64,000 bases of DNA from Parapristionchus giblindavisi (GCA_943737045.1 CALSFV010000426.1:1-64000), one strand, 5' to 3'. Positions 24,915-36,859 are shown, counted from the first letter of the stretch. Translations and numbers: made by a program. Notes: a model not told the origin generated them from the letters alone.

Positions 24915-24926
24915 TTCTCAATTCAG
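24915..24926 (+). promoter_or_regulatory. Possible spliced-leader acceptor for NHR1
   Basis: The pyrimidine-rich TTTCTCAATTCAG ends at 24926, 68 bases before the ATG at 24995, with no donor seen upstream. That is the usual layout of a nematode trans-splice site. It could equally be an ordinary acceptor of a 5' UTR intron. Confidence 0.4.
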
Positions 24927-24994
24927 ACTTTAATCAGGGTGTACTTCAGCATCCTCATTTCCTTCTGACGACACCGGTGACGTCATCGTTGTCG

Positions 24995-27900
24995 ATGGCA
25001 TCTGAGGCGTGTCTCGTCTGTAATGGACGTGGCGACGGCGCCCACTTTGGCGCCCGCGAGGCCTGCAGGTTGATCTTTGATCTTTGATCTTTGAACTTTA
25101 ATATGCCCTCTGGATCGAGGCAGACACCTGTTGTGGTTTATGATAGGGTCAGGAAGCAGATTGAATTTCATAAGTCTTTAGACTGTTTTCTTGATCTTTG
25201 AACTTTGATCTTTGATCTCTATCAGGGCGTGTGCCGCCTTCTTCCGTCGCACAGTCTCGATGGACAAGCAGTACGAGTGCAGAGGCAATCGGGAGTGTAT
25301 CATCGAATCGAGTGAGTGGGGGATACGGTAGATGGAGGGATACGGTAGATGGAGGGATACGGTAGATGGAGGGATACTGTAGATGATGGGATACTGTAGA
25401 TGGTGGGATACGGTAGATGGAGGGATACGGTAGATGGAGGGATACTGTAGATGGGGGGATACTGTAGATGGTGGGATACGGTAGATGGAGGGATACGGCG
25501 GGTGATGGGGTACGGTAGATGGAGGGATACGGTAGATGAGTGGATACGGTAGATGGAGGGATACAGTGGATGGTGGGATACGGTAGACGATGGGATACGG
25601 TGGATGGTGGGATACGGTAGACAATGGGATACGGTAGATGGAGGGATACTGTAGATGAGTGGATACGGTATATGGAGGGATACGGTAGATGGTGGGATAC
25701 TGTAGATGGAGGGATACGGTATATGGAGGGATACGGTAGATGATGGGGTACAGATGATGATAGGGTACCGTAGCGAGATGCGGTAGAAGGTGGGATGGAG
25801 AAAAAATGTTTGAATACTGGTCATGATCTGCTACATATTGGGCTCCTGTTCCACATTCCAAACTCAAATGAATTATGCGGAACTAAAATTCAACAGGTTG
25901 AGAGCCCTTGTTGTGTGAAGAAGAAATGAACCTGAGGAGAACGAACTGAAAGTTCAAAAACGTGATATATATATATATATTTTGTGAGGGGAAATGGTTG
26001 ACTTTGTATATTGTCTGTAGTGATCTACGTCCGATTTCTGGACGTGTCGTGTTCCATGTTCCTTTTTTCAACTGTAAATCTCGTAGTTTGTATGACAGAG
26101 TTGATACATGACCTGCCCATAATAAGGAGGGAAACAGTTCTAAATGTTTTTAATTATGATATCGCTACCTTAGCTACGGATATCCATCCATCAATCCCTT
26201 TATCACGGGTCTCCTGTAAAAGTGTAGCAAAAACGGCCGGTTCTGCCACTAGGAAAATTTTTTTGTCTCCGATTTCGATGAAAGTCGGTCAGTGGGTGTG
26301 GTTGGGGGTAATGAGAAGGCCTAGCCACTTGATTTGGCCAAAATTGCAAATTATCGATTTTTTTGTGATCTACCCTGAAAATGATCATAACTCGGTTCAT
26401 TTTGATCGTAGAACGATCGGATAGGTGTCATTCGAACCGCATTCTCATTCTCTCCAAAAAAGTTGCAAATGACCCGATCGCTGCTAAGTCGTCTTCAGGG
26501 CGAAAAACGCGAAAAACTAATTTCTTGAACAAAAAGGTGGCCTGTTCTCGAAAATTTTCTCTTGAGATCATCCGTATTATTTCAGAAATAATGTCTTCAA
26601 ACCACGCACAATATCACTATTTAGTTCATTGGCCGTATCTCTTGGCCCTCAGGGTCGATTACTAGATCGCTCATGGACTTAGTCGATTTTTGATCACTTT
26701 CCGTTTTTTGATCGTATCTCACTTCAAAGTTGTCCAATTACCTTTTCAAAAAAATAGAAATGATTCTATCGAAAAGGAGATTGAAAAGTGTATTATTGTC
26801 CAAATTGCTATATCAAGCCGTTTTCGAGTTATCAAAGGAAAACTGCTCCAATTTCGTGTTTTCACAGCTTTCATGTGTTGAGCATAGACCATATTGCATT
26901 CGCACGATAGTAATAGTTTTATTTTTTTAAAATTTTTCATATATATTATTTGTTCGTGAACTCCCCCCTTTTCTCCTCTATCTTTCGATACGAGAGAAAG
27001 TGGGAAATGAGAACAAAGCCTTCATCTCTGAATGTATCCAATAATAGATCGCATCCGAAGAGACGGTCAGCTCATTCTCGTGCACTTGTACTTCATCCTC
27101 AATCCCTCCTCCCTCTTCATCGCATTCCTCCTCCCAGTCCTTGATGAAATCCATTGCCAGTGCCGCGTTCCTTCGAGCTCTCGACTTGCCCTTCTTCCCT
27201 GCTTTCTCCTTCTTCTTCGCGAGAAGAGTCCGAATGCAGTTCTTGATCTGATCGTCGGACATCCTGTTTGCTGGCATGATATCCGTTCTGGTCTTCATTC
27301 TCTTCTCGACTTCTTCTGCTCTCAGCTTGTTTCTTGCTGCGTTGAACTCCTCGAAAAGACCCACCATCATCTGCTTGGCAACGGGGTCGTAGGGTGCACT
27401 CTTCTTCCGAACGCGATGTGACCATAATAAAAAAACCGAGCGCACTCGTTCCAAGAGATAACCACTTTCTCTCGTATCGAAAGATAGAGGAGAGGAGGGG
27501 GGAGTTCACGAACAAATAATATATATGAAAAATTTAAAAAAATAAAACTATTACTATCGTGCGAATGCAATATGCTCAACACATGAAAGCTGTGAAAACA
27601 CGAAATTGGAGCAGTTTTCCTTTGATAACTCGAAAACGGCTTGATATAGCAATTTGGACAATAATACACTTTTCAATCTCCTTTTCGATAGAATCATTTC
27701 TATTTTTTTGAAAAGGTAGTTGGACAACTTTGAAGTGAGATACGATCAAAAAACGGAAAGTGATCAAAAATCGACTAAGTCCATGAGCGATCTAGTAATC
27801 GACCCTGAGGGCCAAGAGATACGGCCAATGAACTAAATAGTGATATTGTGCGTGGTTTGAAGACATTATTTCTGAAATAATACGGATGATCTCAAGAGAA

Positions 27901-30900
27901 AATTTTCGAGAATAGGCCACCTTTTTGTTCAAGAAATTAGTTTTTCGCGTTTTTCGCCCTGAAGACGACTTAGCAGCGATCGGGTCATTTGCAACTTTTT
28001 TGGAGAGAATGAGAATGCGGTTCGAATGACACCTATCCGATCGTTCTACGATCAAAATGAACCGAGTTATGATCATTTTCAGGGTAGATCACAAAAAATC
28101 GATAATTTGCAATTTTTGCCAAATCAAGTGGCTAGGCCTTCTCATTACCCCCAACCACACCCACTGACCGACTTTCATCGAAATCGGAAACAAAAAAATT
28201 TTCCTAGTGGCAGGCGTTGCTACACTTTTACCGGAGACCCGTGTTATGTCATACTTTTTCCTGTTACGTATAATATGGTGGGAATTAAGATTAAGATAAA
28301 AATAAGATAAGATTATGTTTTGATGATTATCGCAATGCATTTTCCAGGACACACAATGCTGCCTGTCTTAGATGGTACAGTGGAAATGTGCCAGTGGTAT
28401 TATTGATGTGAAAGTGCGAGGGATGCAATGTGGGGAAACAATAAGAGGGAGTGATGACATGTCAGACAGACAAACAAGGACGATCTTTAGGGCGGCAAAG
28501 TGCATTGTGCAGTGGTGGTCACCATACGAACACCATTCACCTAGAAGTTACAGTACTATGGACGCAAAAGTACTATAGCATACTATAGCATACTATAGTA
28601 CTATAGCAGCCTATGGAATATGACCTTGTCACCATCTAAATGCACTGTTATGCACTTTGGTCCACTTAAGAATAGAACCACTTATATCCTTAACGGTCAC
28701 CCCTTATCTGCCAGTTCAATTATTAAGGACTTAGGTGTTTTCATGACCCCTAATCTTACCTTTAACCATCACATTTCTGTTATCTCAAATAAGGCCCGAA
28801 CCATGATTAATATGATGTTCAAATCCATTTATTCTAACTCACCTCATTTGTTTGTCAAAGCATATTGTGTTTACATTCGTCCCCTCCTAGAGTCGTCACC
28901 TATCATTTTCAATCCAACCACCAAATTGTTGATCAATACTCTTGAAGATGTCCAGAGAAATTTTTCTCGTAGGCTTTTCTTCCGTTGCAAATTGCCCCCG
29001 TCCAATCATATCGAAAGAAATTCTTACTTGAATCTGCCGACCCTTGAATATCGACGATGTATTAGAGATTTACAATTTATTCATAGTACCATTCATGGCC
29101 ATTACGAGTACGACTATTCAAACCTTTTTGTTGTATCACCTCTTAACCGCGATCACAGATTTTCCCATCCTTACCGTATATCTCTCCCTTATCGTAGTAA
29201 TTCAACATTATCTACCTGTGCATCTAGAGTAATAGATATTTGGAACTCTTTACCCACCGAATTAGTTGCATCCTTACCATCCCCATTCCGTGCAGGGCTA
29301 GTTAAGATCTCCCCCGATATAATTATCCCTTTTTCCAAGATTCGCCAGTAGCTCCCAAACTGCCACTGTACCCAAAAACCCTCACCGATATCGCTACATT
29401 AGCGACGGACATCCATCAATCCCTTTTATGTCACTATTTCCCTGTTTCGTATATTATGATGGAATAAAGAATAAGATAAGATAAAAAGCTTTTGAGACAA
29501 AATTAAGAGAGATGATCGTTAAGACTCGACCACCCCCGGACACGTGCGCTAGCAATGGGAACTGGGGGTCCATACTTGGGTGTTAGGAGTGTCACCGGCC
29601 CTTATTACACAAAACAGGAAAAATTTCCTGTTTGTGCCCTCAGGCCATTAGAAAAATTAATTTAAATGCAAAAATGTTTAAAAATCATAATTTCTCAAAT
29701 TGTTGAGATAAATTCCAAATATCATTTGCGATGCGTCTAGGGTGCACAGAGCTTGCTAATTCACTATTAGCATCGTATGTGCGTTGATTCCTAAACCAAT
29801 TTTTTTACTTAATTTTTTTGTTTTTTCGGACTAATTATCGCTTGTTGTAGATTGCTGCAAAGATTTCCGACCAGGTATTGTAGCCTAAGCAATTCTGCAT
29901 TGATTTCACTTAAAACCGGGTTCTTCCCGTTAGACCATCTTGCCGAAATTTTCGCTCGAATTTCCGTCATCGATGGTTTTCCCGAATAAATGTATTTTCC
30001 AAACGTATTTTCCAAACGTTTGGTGCGGAATTGTGGTCTACACAAAGTTTCGAGGTGAGACCAGTCAAATGACACAAGAAGTCCATCACTTGGATCGATT
30101 TGAAAATTTCGATTTTCATGACCCAGGGGTCATGGTCGAAAATTTCAAAATTTCTCAAGTTTGAAATGTTTTCATTTCTGTTTCTTCTTGTGAAGTACTA
30201 ATGATGTGAATAATATTCAGCCAATGCTCAATGGCTGATCTATCCTTTCAACCATTTTTTTTGAAAATTTCCATTCTGATTGCGTGCGAAAAATCAGAAT
30301 TGTGTTTGAATCAGTTTCCAACTTCCTTTCTGTAACATGCTGTCATAGTACTTTGCAATGTACATAATCAATATGAAAATATTTAATTTTCGAAAATTCA
30401 TATTTTTTTGTCATGACCCCGGGGTCATGGAAATCGATTTTTCGAAAGTGAACCGAATACCGGGATTTCAGTTCTGCTATGTTTACTCATCATGAAACTT
30501 TATATTATCATTGCCATTTGCTCATTGTCGCAGCATTCGAGTCGACAAACTGCAATATTTCAAAAATTTACCGTGAAAGTATTCTCTCAAATTTAACTTT
30601 CTGAATTTTCGAAAATAAATAATTTTCATATTGATTATATACATTGTAAAGTACTATTACAGAATGTTACAGAAATCAAGTTGGAAACTGATTCAAACAC
30701 AATTATGATTTTTGACACGCAATCAGAAAGAAAATTTTCGAAAAAATGGTTGAGAGGAGAGATCAGCCATTGAGCATTGGCTGAATATTATTCACATCAT
30801 TAGTACTTCACAAGAAGAAACAGAAATGAAAACATTTCAAACTTGAGAAATTTTGAAATTTTCGACCATGACCCCGGGGTCATGAAAATCGAAATTTTCA

Positions 30901-33900
30901 AATTAATCCAAGTGATGGGCTTCCTGTGTCATTTGACTGGTCTCACCTCGAAACTTTGTGTAGATCACAATTCCGCACCAATTGTTTGGAAAATACGTTT
31001 GGAAAATACATTTGTTCGGGAAAACCATCGATGACGGAAATTCGAGCGAAAATTTCGGCAAGATGGTCTAACGGGATGAACCCGGTTTTAAGTGAAATCA
31101 ATGCAGAATTGCTTAGGCTACAATACCTGGTCGGAAATCTTTGCAGCAATCTACAACAAGCGATAATTTGTCCGAAAAAACAAAAATTTTAAGTCAAAAA
31201 ATTGGTTTAGGAATCAACGCACATTCGATGCTAATAGTGAATTAGCAAGCTCTGTGCACCCTAGACGCATCGCAAATGATATTTGGAATTTATCTCAACA
31301 ATTTGAGAAATTATGATTTTTAATCGTTTTTGCACTTAAATTAATTTTTCTAATAGCCTGAGGGCACAAACAGGAAATTTCTCCTGTTTTGTGTAATAAG
31401 GGCCGGTGACACTCCTAACACCCAAGTATGGACCCCCAGTTCCCATTGCTAGCGCACGTGTCCGGGGGTGGTCTAATATGATCGAGTCTTAGGGAACATG
31501 CCTCTTAAGTAGTGTGAGCACAATATGAATTTGTCAGAATAATCCCTTCCCGAGAGTCTAGATTACCAAAATTTTTGTATTATTTAATTTATAAGGCCCT
31601 GGAATATCGATTTATTCGTTCCAATTTAGGTGTACGATGCATGTGCAGAAGTTGCCGATTCGACAAGTGCGTCAGTGTGGGCATGCAGAGAGATAGTAAG
31701 TGAGAGATCAAAGATCAATCTATTGAAGTTGAGTTCTTGTGGTTACCATATGAACTAAGACGTTGTCATATAAAGCGCATCACTCTATTCTCCCTGTTTT
31801 ATATCCCATATCAATCAATAGTTTGATCTTTGGTATCTATGGTTTTGTCCTGATCTTGATCAATCAATTAAGTGCTTGGCTTAATCAATCAAAATCGTTG
31901 CAGACGTGCAAAAGCGTCGCGACAACCACGGACCTCGAATGATGCCTGGTTCTAGTAAGAGTGAAGACCAAATGCCGGACTCGACCGCTACTGTGGTGAG
32001 AATTGTGCTACTTGAAGATATACTGTAGCTTTGATCCCTGATCTTACATTTTTGCACCATATATGCCTCTGTTCGTAATTATTCTTCACTCAACAATTTT
32101 GGGAGTTGGACCGTTTTCTTGAATGGACATAAATTTCTCTCAGAAACGGAAGAATAGGAAATTGCGAACAATTGAAAATAGGAAATCCCAGCCCTGATGT
32201 TTATTCATTTATCGTACACCACAATGGCGTTTCAACAAGTAAAAAGTGTTCGAGTGCAAGAAAAATATTGTTTTTTTAAATGTCTTCGTTTGCAGTTTAT
32301 CTCCGAAGAGCAAGGGATGCCGATGCTGCGGCGAATGCACACCCATCACATGCAGCTGCGAGCGGTGCGAAGGGTCGTCCATCAGGGAGGAGGGGTAAGT
32401 GATCTTTGATCTTTGTTCATTTGATTTCTGATCTTTGAACTTGTGAAATTTATCAAGCACATATAACACGCTATCTTAGAAAATCGGCATAGGTGCGGTA
32501 TCGACGAAAAATAGATTTTTCTGTTTTATGTATGATAATTACAGGCTCAATGAGTGTAGTTCACTGGTACTTGGAAATTGCTTCCAATTGAAAATTCGCT
32601 TCAGGGGGTGACCACACAACGATTTGGCGCCTTTTCCTAAAAAGTTTATTTCGAATCCAATCGATTCGGGAGTGGATGCAATCGACTCCTTGCCTAATTC
32701 TAAGAAACTATTGTCCAGGAGAGTTTTTTGATCAACGGTCAACGAAGGCTGGAATCAGGAAATTTCGAAAAAAAATTCACATTAAATTAATTCTCACTAT
32801 TTTCCCATGGAGAAAGTAAATTTTTTATTTGCTCAATCGCTTCTACATATCATAACACATCTTCAGTTTAAAAAGTGTAATTTATAAAAAATGGGAAATT
32901 TATGCGCGAATCAATTTTGTTCGTTGAACTTAATTGTGGTGAGGATTGGCGACTTTTCATAAAAAGTTTATTTCGAATCTAATCGATTCGGGAGTGGGCG
33001 CATTCGAATCCTTGACTAATTCTAAGAAACTATTGCTGAGGAGAGTTTTTCGATCAACGGTCAACGAACGCTGGAATTGGTAATTTTCGAAAAAAAATGT
33101 TTACATTAAATTAATTCTCACAATTTTCCCATGGCGAATGTAAACTTTTTATCTGCTCAATCGCTGCTACATATCATAACACATCTTCAGTTAAAAAAGT
33201 GTAATTTATAAAAAAATATAAATTTGTGTTCGAATCAATTTTGTCGTTGTTGTATGAATTATGGTGAGGAATTACGGTAAGGGCAAGAAGGCGAGATTTC
33301 CTAATCGATTTTTTGTCGCTTTTCTACTTGTTTCGTGCGTATTTCAACGCAATGACACGAGTATTTGACTGTTCATCCTGTGGTTCGGAGTGCTGCAGCA
33401 GTTGGGCAGTGTTGCTCTCTATTTTAATCATCATTGTGATGTAATTTCTATTCTATTCACTTATTCGTATACGTGCTAAGATGTGTAGCAGCGATTGAGC
33501 AAATAAAAAGTTTACATTCGCCATGGGAAAAAAGTGAGAATTAATTTAATGTAAACTTTATTTTTCGAAAATTCCCAATTCCAGCGTTCGTTGACCGTTA
33601 ATCGAAAAACTTTCCTCAGCAATAGTTTCTTAGAATTTGACAAGAATTCTAATGCGCCCACTCACGAATCGATAGGATTCGAAATAAACTTTTTAGGGAA
33701 CGTCGCCAATCCTCACCACAATTAAGTCCAACGAACAAAATTGATTCGTACATAAATTTCCCATTTTTTATAAATTACACTTTTTTAACTAAAGGTGTAA
33801 TATAATATGCAGAAGCGATTGAGCAAATAAAAAGTTTACTTTCTCCATGGGAAAATAGTGAGAATTAATTTAATGTGAAAATTATTACGAAAATTCCCGA

Positions 33901-36800
33901 ATTCCAGCGTTCGTTGACCTTTGATCGAAAAACTCTCCTTAGCAATAGTTTCTTAGAATTAGCCAAGGAGTCCATTGCGCCCATTCCAGAATCGATTGGC
34001 ATCGAAATAAACTTTTTAGGAAAAGGCGTCAAATCGTTGTGTGGTCACCCCCTGAAGCGAATTTTCAATTGGAAGCAATTTCCAAGTACCAGTGTACTCC
34101 ATTCATGGAGCCTGTAATTATCACACATAAAACAGAAAAATTCATTTTTCATCGATACCAAAAAATATTCCAGTTGTTGAATTCTCTCAGATAGTGTTTT
34201 ATATTATTGTTTTGTACCTGACCTGCATGCACTATTTGTTCTAGGTTACAATATCCAATCAACAAATTTATATTTGTTTTATCATCGTTGTTATTTTATT
34301 TTGATCTTTAATCTTTGATCTTTGATCTTTCCCTCACAGGTTCACGTTCCCCGGCCGGCTCAACTGCACGACGTTGCCTCCATAAATGCGCGAGAAGTGG
34401 GCATCGTGGCCGACTTCTGTCTGGCAGCGTACCCCGAGATCACCCAGATGGAACCGAGATTGAAGGTACGGTAGGGATTATGGTACTTCTTGGGTTCGGG
34501 TTACGGTAGATTGTCCTGAAGATACTGTAGATTTGATTGAGTACCGGGTTATGGTAAGAAATACTATCATTTTGTATAGAATGCAGATGCCGATGCAGAT
34601 TATAAAAGCAGTGCATCGAAAATTTATTTAATTCTTTTGTGGTAAAAAAGTTACGAAAAGAAAAGAAAAGGAGTCGAGAGACTGTGTAAAACGAGGAGAA
34701 TTTTCTCTGCCTTTCTTATCTTTTCGCTACTTTTGAACTGAACTAGATAACTTTACTACCTCTGGTATGGTATTTTATGTGTCCCTAATGTATTCATTCT
34801 GTATTTCTCTGTCGTACTTTTTCTGAAACCCACTTTAAAAAGTTATTATTATATTACATTACATTTACATGTAAACATATCGAGATCAACTAAGCGATGG
34901 GTCACCGGATCTGTAGTGACATGATATGGTTCCACTGATCCTTGTTTCTTGCAACGTTCACATTATAATATTATAATTACTGAATCATTGCAGAAACGTC
35001 TGTATCAACTCTTCTTCCCCGCCTTTATCGTACTGGAGAGTGGATGGAAGACGGCGCTGACGGGCAATCTCGAACGAATACTTCTCGCCAACGGAGACTA
35101 CATCGACACACGTGAGTGTGATCTTTGATCTTTGATCTTTAGTAGTTGATCTTTGGTCGTTGATCTTTGATATTTGTTCGTTGAACCTATAGAACTGCCC
35201 CTTTCGAGAGTCATTGTCGTTAGATCTTTACCGTAATCAGTACCGTAATCTTTACCTAACAATTACCGTAATCATTGCCGATACCGTAACCGTAATCACT
35301 ATCGATACCACTAATTATTACCATAATCATTTCCCCATTTCAGAGAACATAACGACGTTTTACCTGTCGAAATCTGAGCCAGAAAAGCAGATCGAAACGA
35401 AGCACGCTGTTGAGTGAGTCATCCTTCTCATGCTTTTACAAAAAGAATAGAAAATCAAAGAATCTCCTTGTTCTATTTCTCGCCTCTTTTCTTTGCCGTT
35501 TTCATAAATTTTGAACACCATCCCTCCATTTCGCACACACTTCACTTGGCTGTACTTGTGTATAGTTTCAGATATATATATATCAAAGCATAGCCAAATT
35601 GGCCAATTCTTTTATCTTTTGGCCAATTCTTTTATCTTTTGTAATACTCTAAAAACTGTGATTAAGTAATTTGCAGTTTATCTCTTCTTTATTGTTCTCA
35701 ATCAGTACATATACCATTATATATCTTCTCGTTTTTGATCCGTATAGAGAAGATAAATATATTATATTAAAAATGAAGCCATATTAGTTAGTGCATTTGA
35801 AGCCATGCGTGGATCAACCCACAAACTTTAATTCCTTTTACGAAACCATACATTTTGGGTTTCCCACGCATGGACGAAGTGAAACCTTAATCTGTAGTCG
35901 AATGCACTCAATGCTCCATCGTGGACAGAGCATAAAGATATATTGTCTATGAAGTGGCCAGAGTACGGTATTGATCGATCAATAATGCATGATTACGGCA
36001 TTGATTGATCAATATTCCCTGATTACGGTATTGATCGATAAATAATTCCCTGATTACAGTATCTACACGTCCTCGTACGTCTACTTCCTCGATCACGTCT
36101 CGATGCCCATGAATCGGATGGGCATTGATGAGTACGAATTCTACGCTCTGTCCGCCCTGCTGTTCTGGGATTTCGGTGGGTGATTTTGGGTTACGGTAGG
36201 GACGGATTCCAGGGATGTAATGTAGGGACAGTTTTGTTATTACAGCAGGAACAGATAATTCCATTTTTGGTAGTTCTAGGGGTCTAGGATTACGGTAAGA
36301 ATATGAGGCAACGTAAAGGTTAAGGTTACGGTAGGAACAGGGGATTACGGTAACCTCTTACAGATCACGAGAAGATGCCGGTAGAGGTTCGAGGGACGGC
36401 GGAATCGATACGTGCCGATCTACTGAAGGAGTTGCTGTTCTACTACCGATATGTGAAGAGATGGCCGGACGAGACCATGCGACTGGCTCACCTGTTACTG
36501 TTGCTGCCAGCGCTGCAGGTGGCGGATTATTGATTATTGATTAACATATCGCAATTTAGTAACTACTGTACTCAAAAAGGCCCAATTTGTGACCATGTTT
36601 AGTTGGGGTTATCGTGAATCAATCGATTTTATCTCGAGCATGTCATGCCATATCATAAAAACTATAATCAATAAAATAAATCAATAAAATGTCTGCAGAG
36701 GATGGCCCGACGCTTCGTTGAGGATATCGAGATGGGCAAGGTGTTCAACATCTATTCAATCGATAAAATCACATATGACATCATCAATCTGCGAGGATAA
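24995..36800 (+). CDS. Nuclear hormone receptor, supplementary nematode type (NHR1)
   Basis: Eleven exons join in phase: 24995-25068, 25226-25311, 31630-31695, 31904-31995, 32296-32394, 34340-34465, 34994-35111, 35344-35413, 36060-36175, 36364-36518 and 36699-36800 (TAA); 367 residues. Finger 1 uses C6, C9, C24 and C27, with P-box CAAFFRR. Finger 2 uses C43, C49, C59 and C62, followed by CRFDKC and GM, the nematode NR C4 pattern. The DNA-binding domain starts five residues after the ATG, so there is almost no A/B domain. A hinge (about 76-140) leads to an all-helical ligand-binding domain (about 150-367) with VADFCLAAYPEI, FPAFIVLESGW and ALLFWDF. It should act as a nuclear, DNA-binding transcription factor; ligand and target are unknown. 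The start is set by ATG 24995, as no earlier in-frame ATG precedes the candidate trans-splice site. Intron 2 (6.3 kb) splits the DNA-binding domain and holds two large palindromes and LINE debris; intron 5 holds another palindrome. Confidence 0.9.
25318..25765. repeat. Minisatellite GGGATACGGTAGATGGA in NHR1 intron 2
   Basis: About 25 units of 17-18 bp start six bases after the exon-2 donor. Variants are TACTGTAG, TACGGTGG and GATGAGTGG. The 229-codon minus-strand frame across it is a repeat artefact. The unit contains TACGGTAG, the word common throughout these introns. Confidence 0.92.
26130..26203 (+). mobile_element. LINE 3'-end remnant, left piece
   Basis: GATATCGCTACCTTAGCTAC and CATCAATCCCTTTAT match the 3' untranslated end of the LINE at 29385-29430. 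It continues after the inserted palindrome at 28244, so this is one old LINE tail split by element 26204-28243. Confidence 0.7.
26204..28243. mobile_element. Long palindromic element, TTAT-flanked (TTAT family, copy 1)
   Basis: The left arm (about 26204-27003) and right arm (about 27463-28243) are near-exact reverse complements around a 459-bp unique centre. The ends are CACGGGTCTCC and GGAGACCCGTG. Direct repeats TTAT flank both sides (26200-26203, 28244-28247). The element interrupts a LINE tail, and the intact tail at 29410-29435 shows the site without the insertion. The 94-codon frames appearing in both arms are mirror copies and probably not coding. CAC termini with a 4-bp duplication resemble the CMC/Chapaev group, but no transposase is present to confirm this. 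It lies in NHR1 intron 2. Confidence 0.9.
26978..27454 (-). CDS. Unrecognised ORF in the loop of a palindromic element
   Basis: A 158-codon open frame on the minus strand covers almost the whole unique centre of element 26204-28243 and runs about 26 bp into the left arm. It opens with TTG, so a true start or a splice acceptor may lie inside. The product is strongly charged: a helical KLRAEEVEKRMKTR region, then basic AKKKEKAGKKGKSRARR (about 78-94), then acidic DWEEECDEEGGGIEDE (about 106-121). I do not recognise the family. The arms are AT-rich, while this segment has more balanced codon use, which suggests captured host exon sequence or an element-encoded accessory protein. No expression evidence is visible. 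Confidence 0.4.
   Translation of the reverse strand: MERVRSVFLLWSHRVRKKSAPYDPVAKQMMVGLFEEFNAARNKLRAEEVEKRMKTRTDIMPANRMSDDQIKNCIRTLLAKKKEKAGKKGKSRARRNAALAMDFIKDWEEECDEEGGGIEDEVQVHENELTVSSDAIYYWIHSEMKALFSFPTFSRIER
28244..28312 (+). mobile_element. LINE 3'-end remnant, right piece
   Basis: TTATGTCATACTTTTTCCTG through ATAATATGGTGGGAATTAAG to GATAAGATTATG continues the LINE tail begun at 26130. It corresponds to TTATGTCACTATTTCCCTG...GATGGAATAAAGAATAAGAT at 29426-29475. Confidence 0.7.
28608..29486 (+). pseudogene. 5'-truncated non-LTR retrotransposon (LINE), RT C-terminal part
   Basis: The open frame 28620-29351 (243 codons) matches the thumb and downstream part of a LINE reverse transcriptase. 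It begins at LSPSKCTVMHFG, followed by IIKDLGVFM, the Y(V/I)RPLLE-like YIRPLLESS, LEDVQRNFSRRLFFRC and LEYRRCIRDL. The catalytic palm is absent: in-frame stops and a TACTATAGCA simple repeat lie immediately upstream, so this is a dead-on-arrival 5' truncation. The 3' end is the untranslated tail finishing in AATAAGATAAGATAAAAA. It looks closest to CR1/Jockey-like nematode LINEs; the clade is inferred. It lies in NHR1 intron 2. Confidence 0.85.
29507..31504. mobile_element. Long palindromic element, TTAA-flanked (TTAA family, copy 2)
   Basis: Arms of nearly 1 kb are reverse complements, with the turn at about 30500. The ends read GAGAGATGATCGTTAAGACT and, from the right, GAGGCATGTTCCCTAAGACT. 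TTAA flanks both (29503-29506, 31505-31508). It shares TAAGACTCGA and CATGACCCCGGGGTCATG motifs with element 13539-15748. The frames seen twice within it (88 and 63 codons) are arm copies. It lies in NHR1 intron 2, 17 bp beyond the LINE tail. Confidence 0.85.
32467..34197. mobile_element. Long palindromic element with doubled arms
   Basis: The outer ends GGTATCGACGAAAAATAG (32497) and its complement ending CGATACC (34159) bound two arms. Each arm holds two diverged tandem units marked by AAAAAGTTTATTTCGAATC (about 32636 and 32957 on the left, about 33680 and 34010 on the right). The unique centre is about 33240-33480. A weaker match extends outward to CACGCTATCTTAGA / TCTCAGATAGTG. I found no convincing target duplication. 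It lies in NHR1 intron 5. Confidence 0.75.
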
Positions 36801-36839
36801 CAATGTAATTATGAGTCTAATCACGGGGAGAGCTGACTG

Positions 36840-36845
36840 AATAAA
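36840..36845 (+). promoter_or_regulatory. Poly(A) signal of NHR1
   Basis: AATAAA lies 40 bases after the TAA stop, followed by a T-rich region. This is a normal distance for a nematode 3' UTR. Confidence 0.6.
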
Positions 36846-36859
36846 CGCCCTAAACTTCT

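Noticed and set aside
25178..25867. 229-codon minus-strand frame rich in YPSIYRIPPSTV repeats
   Set aside because: It is the translation of the 17-18 bp GGGATACGGTAGATGGA minisatellite in an NHR1 intron; no start context or non-repeat sequence supports a gene.
26381..28076. Identical 94-codon frames in opposite orientation
   Set aside because: They are the two arms of one palindrome read from either side; A+T-rich composition and no recognisable domain. The element is annotated instead.
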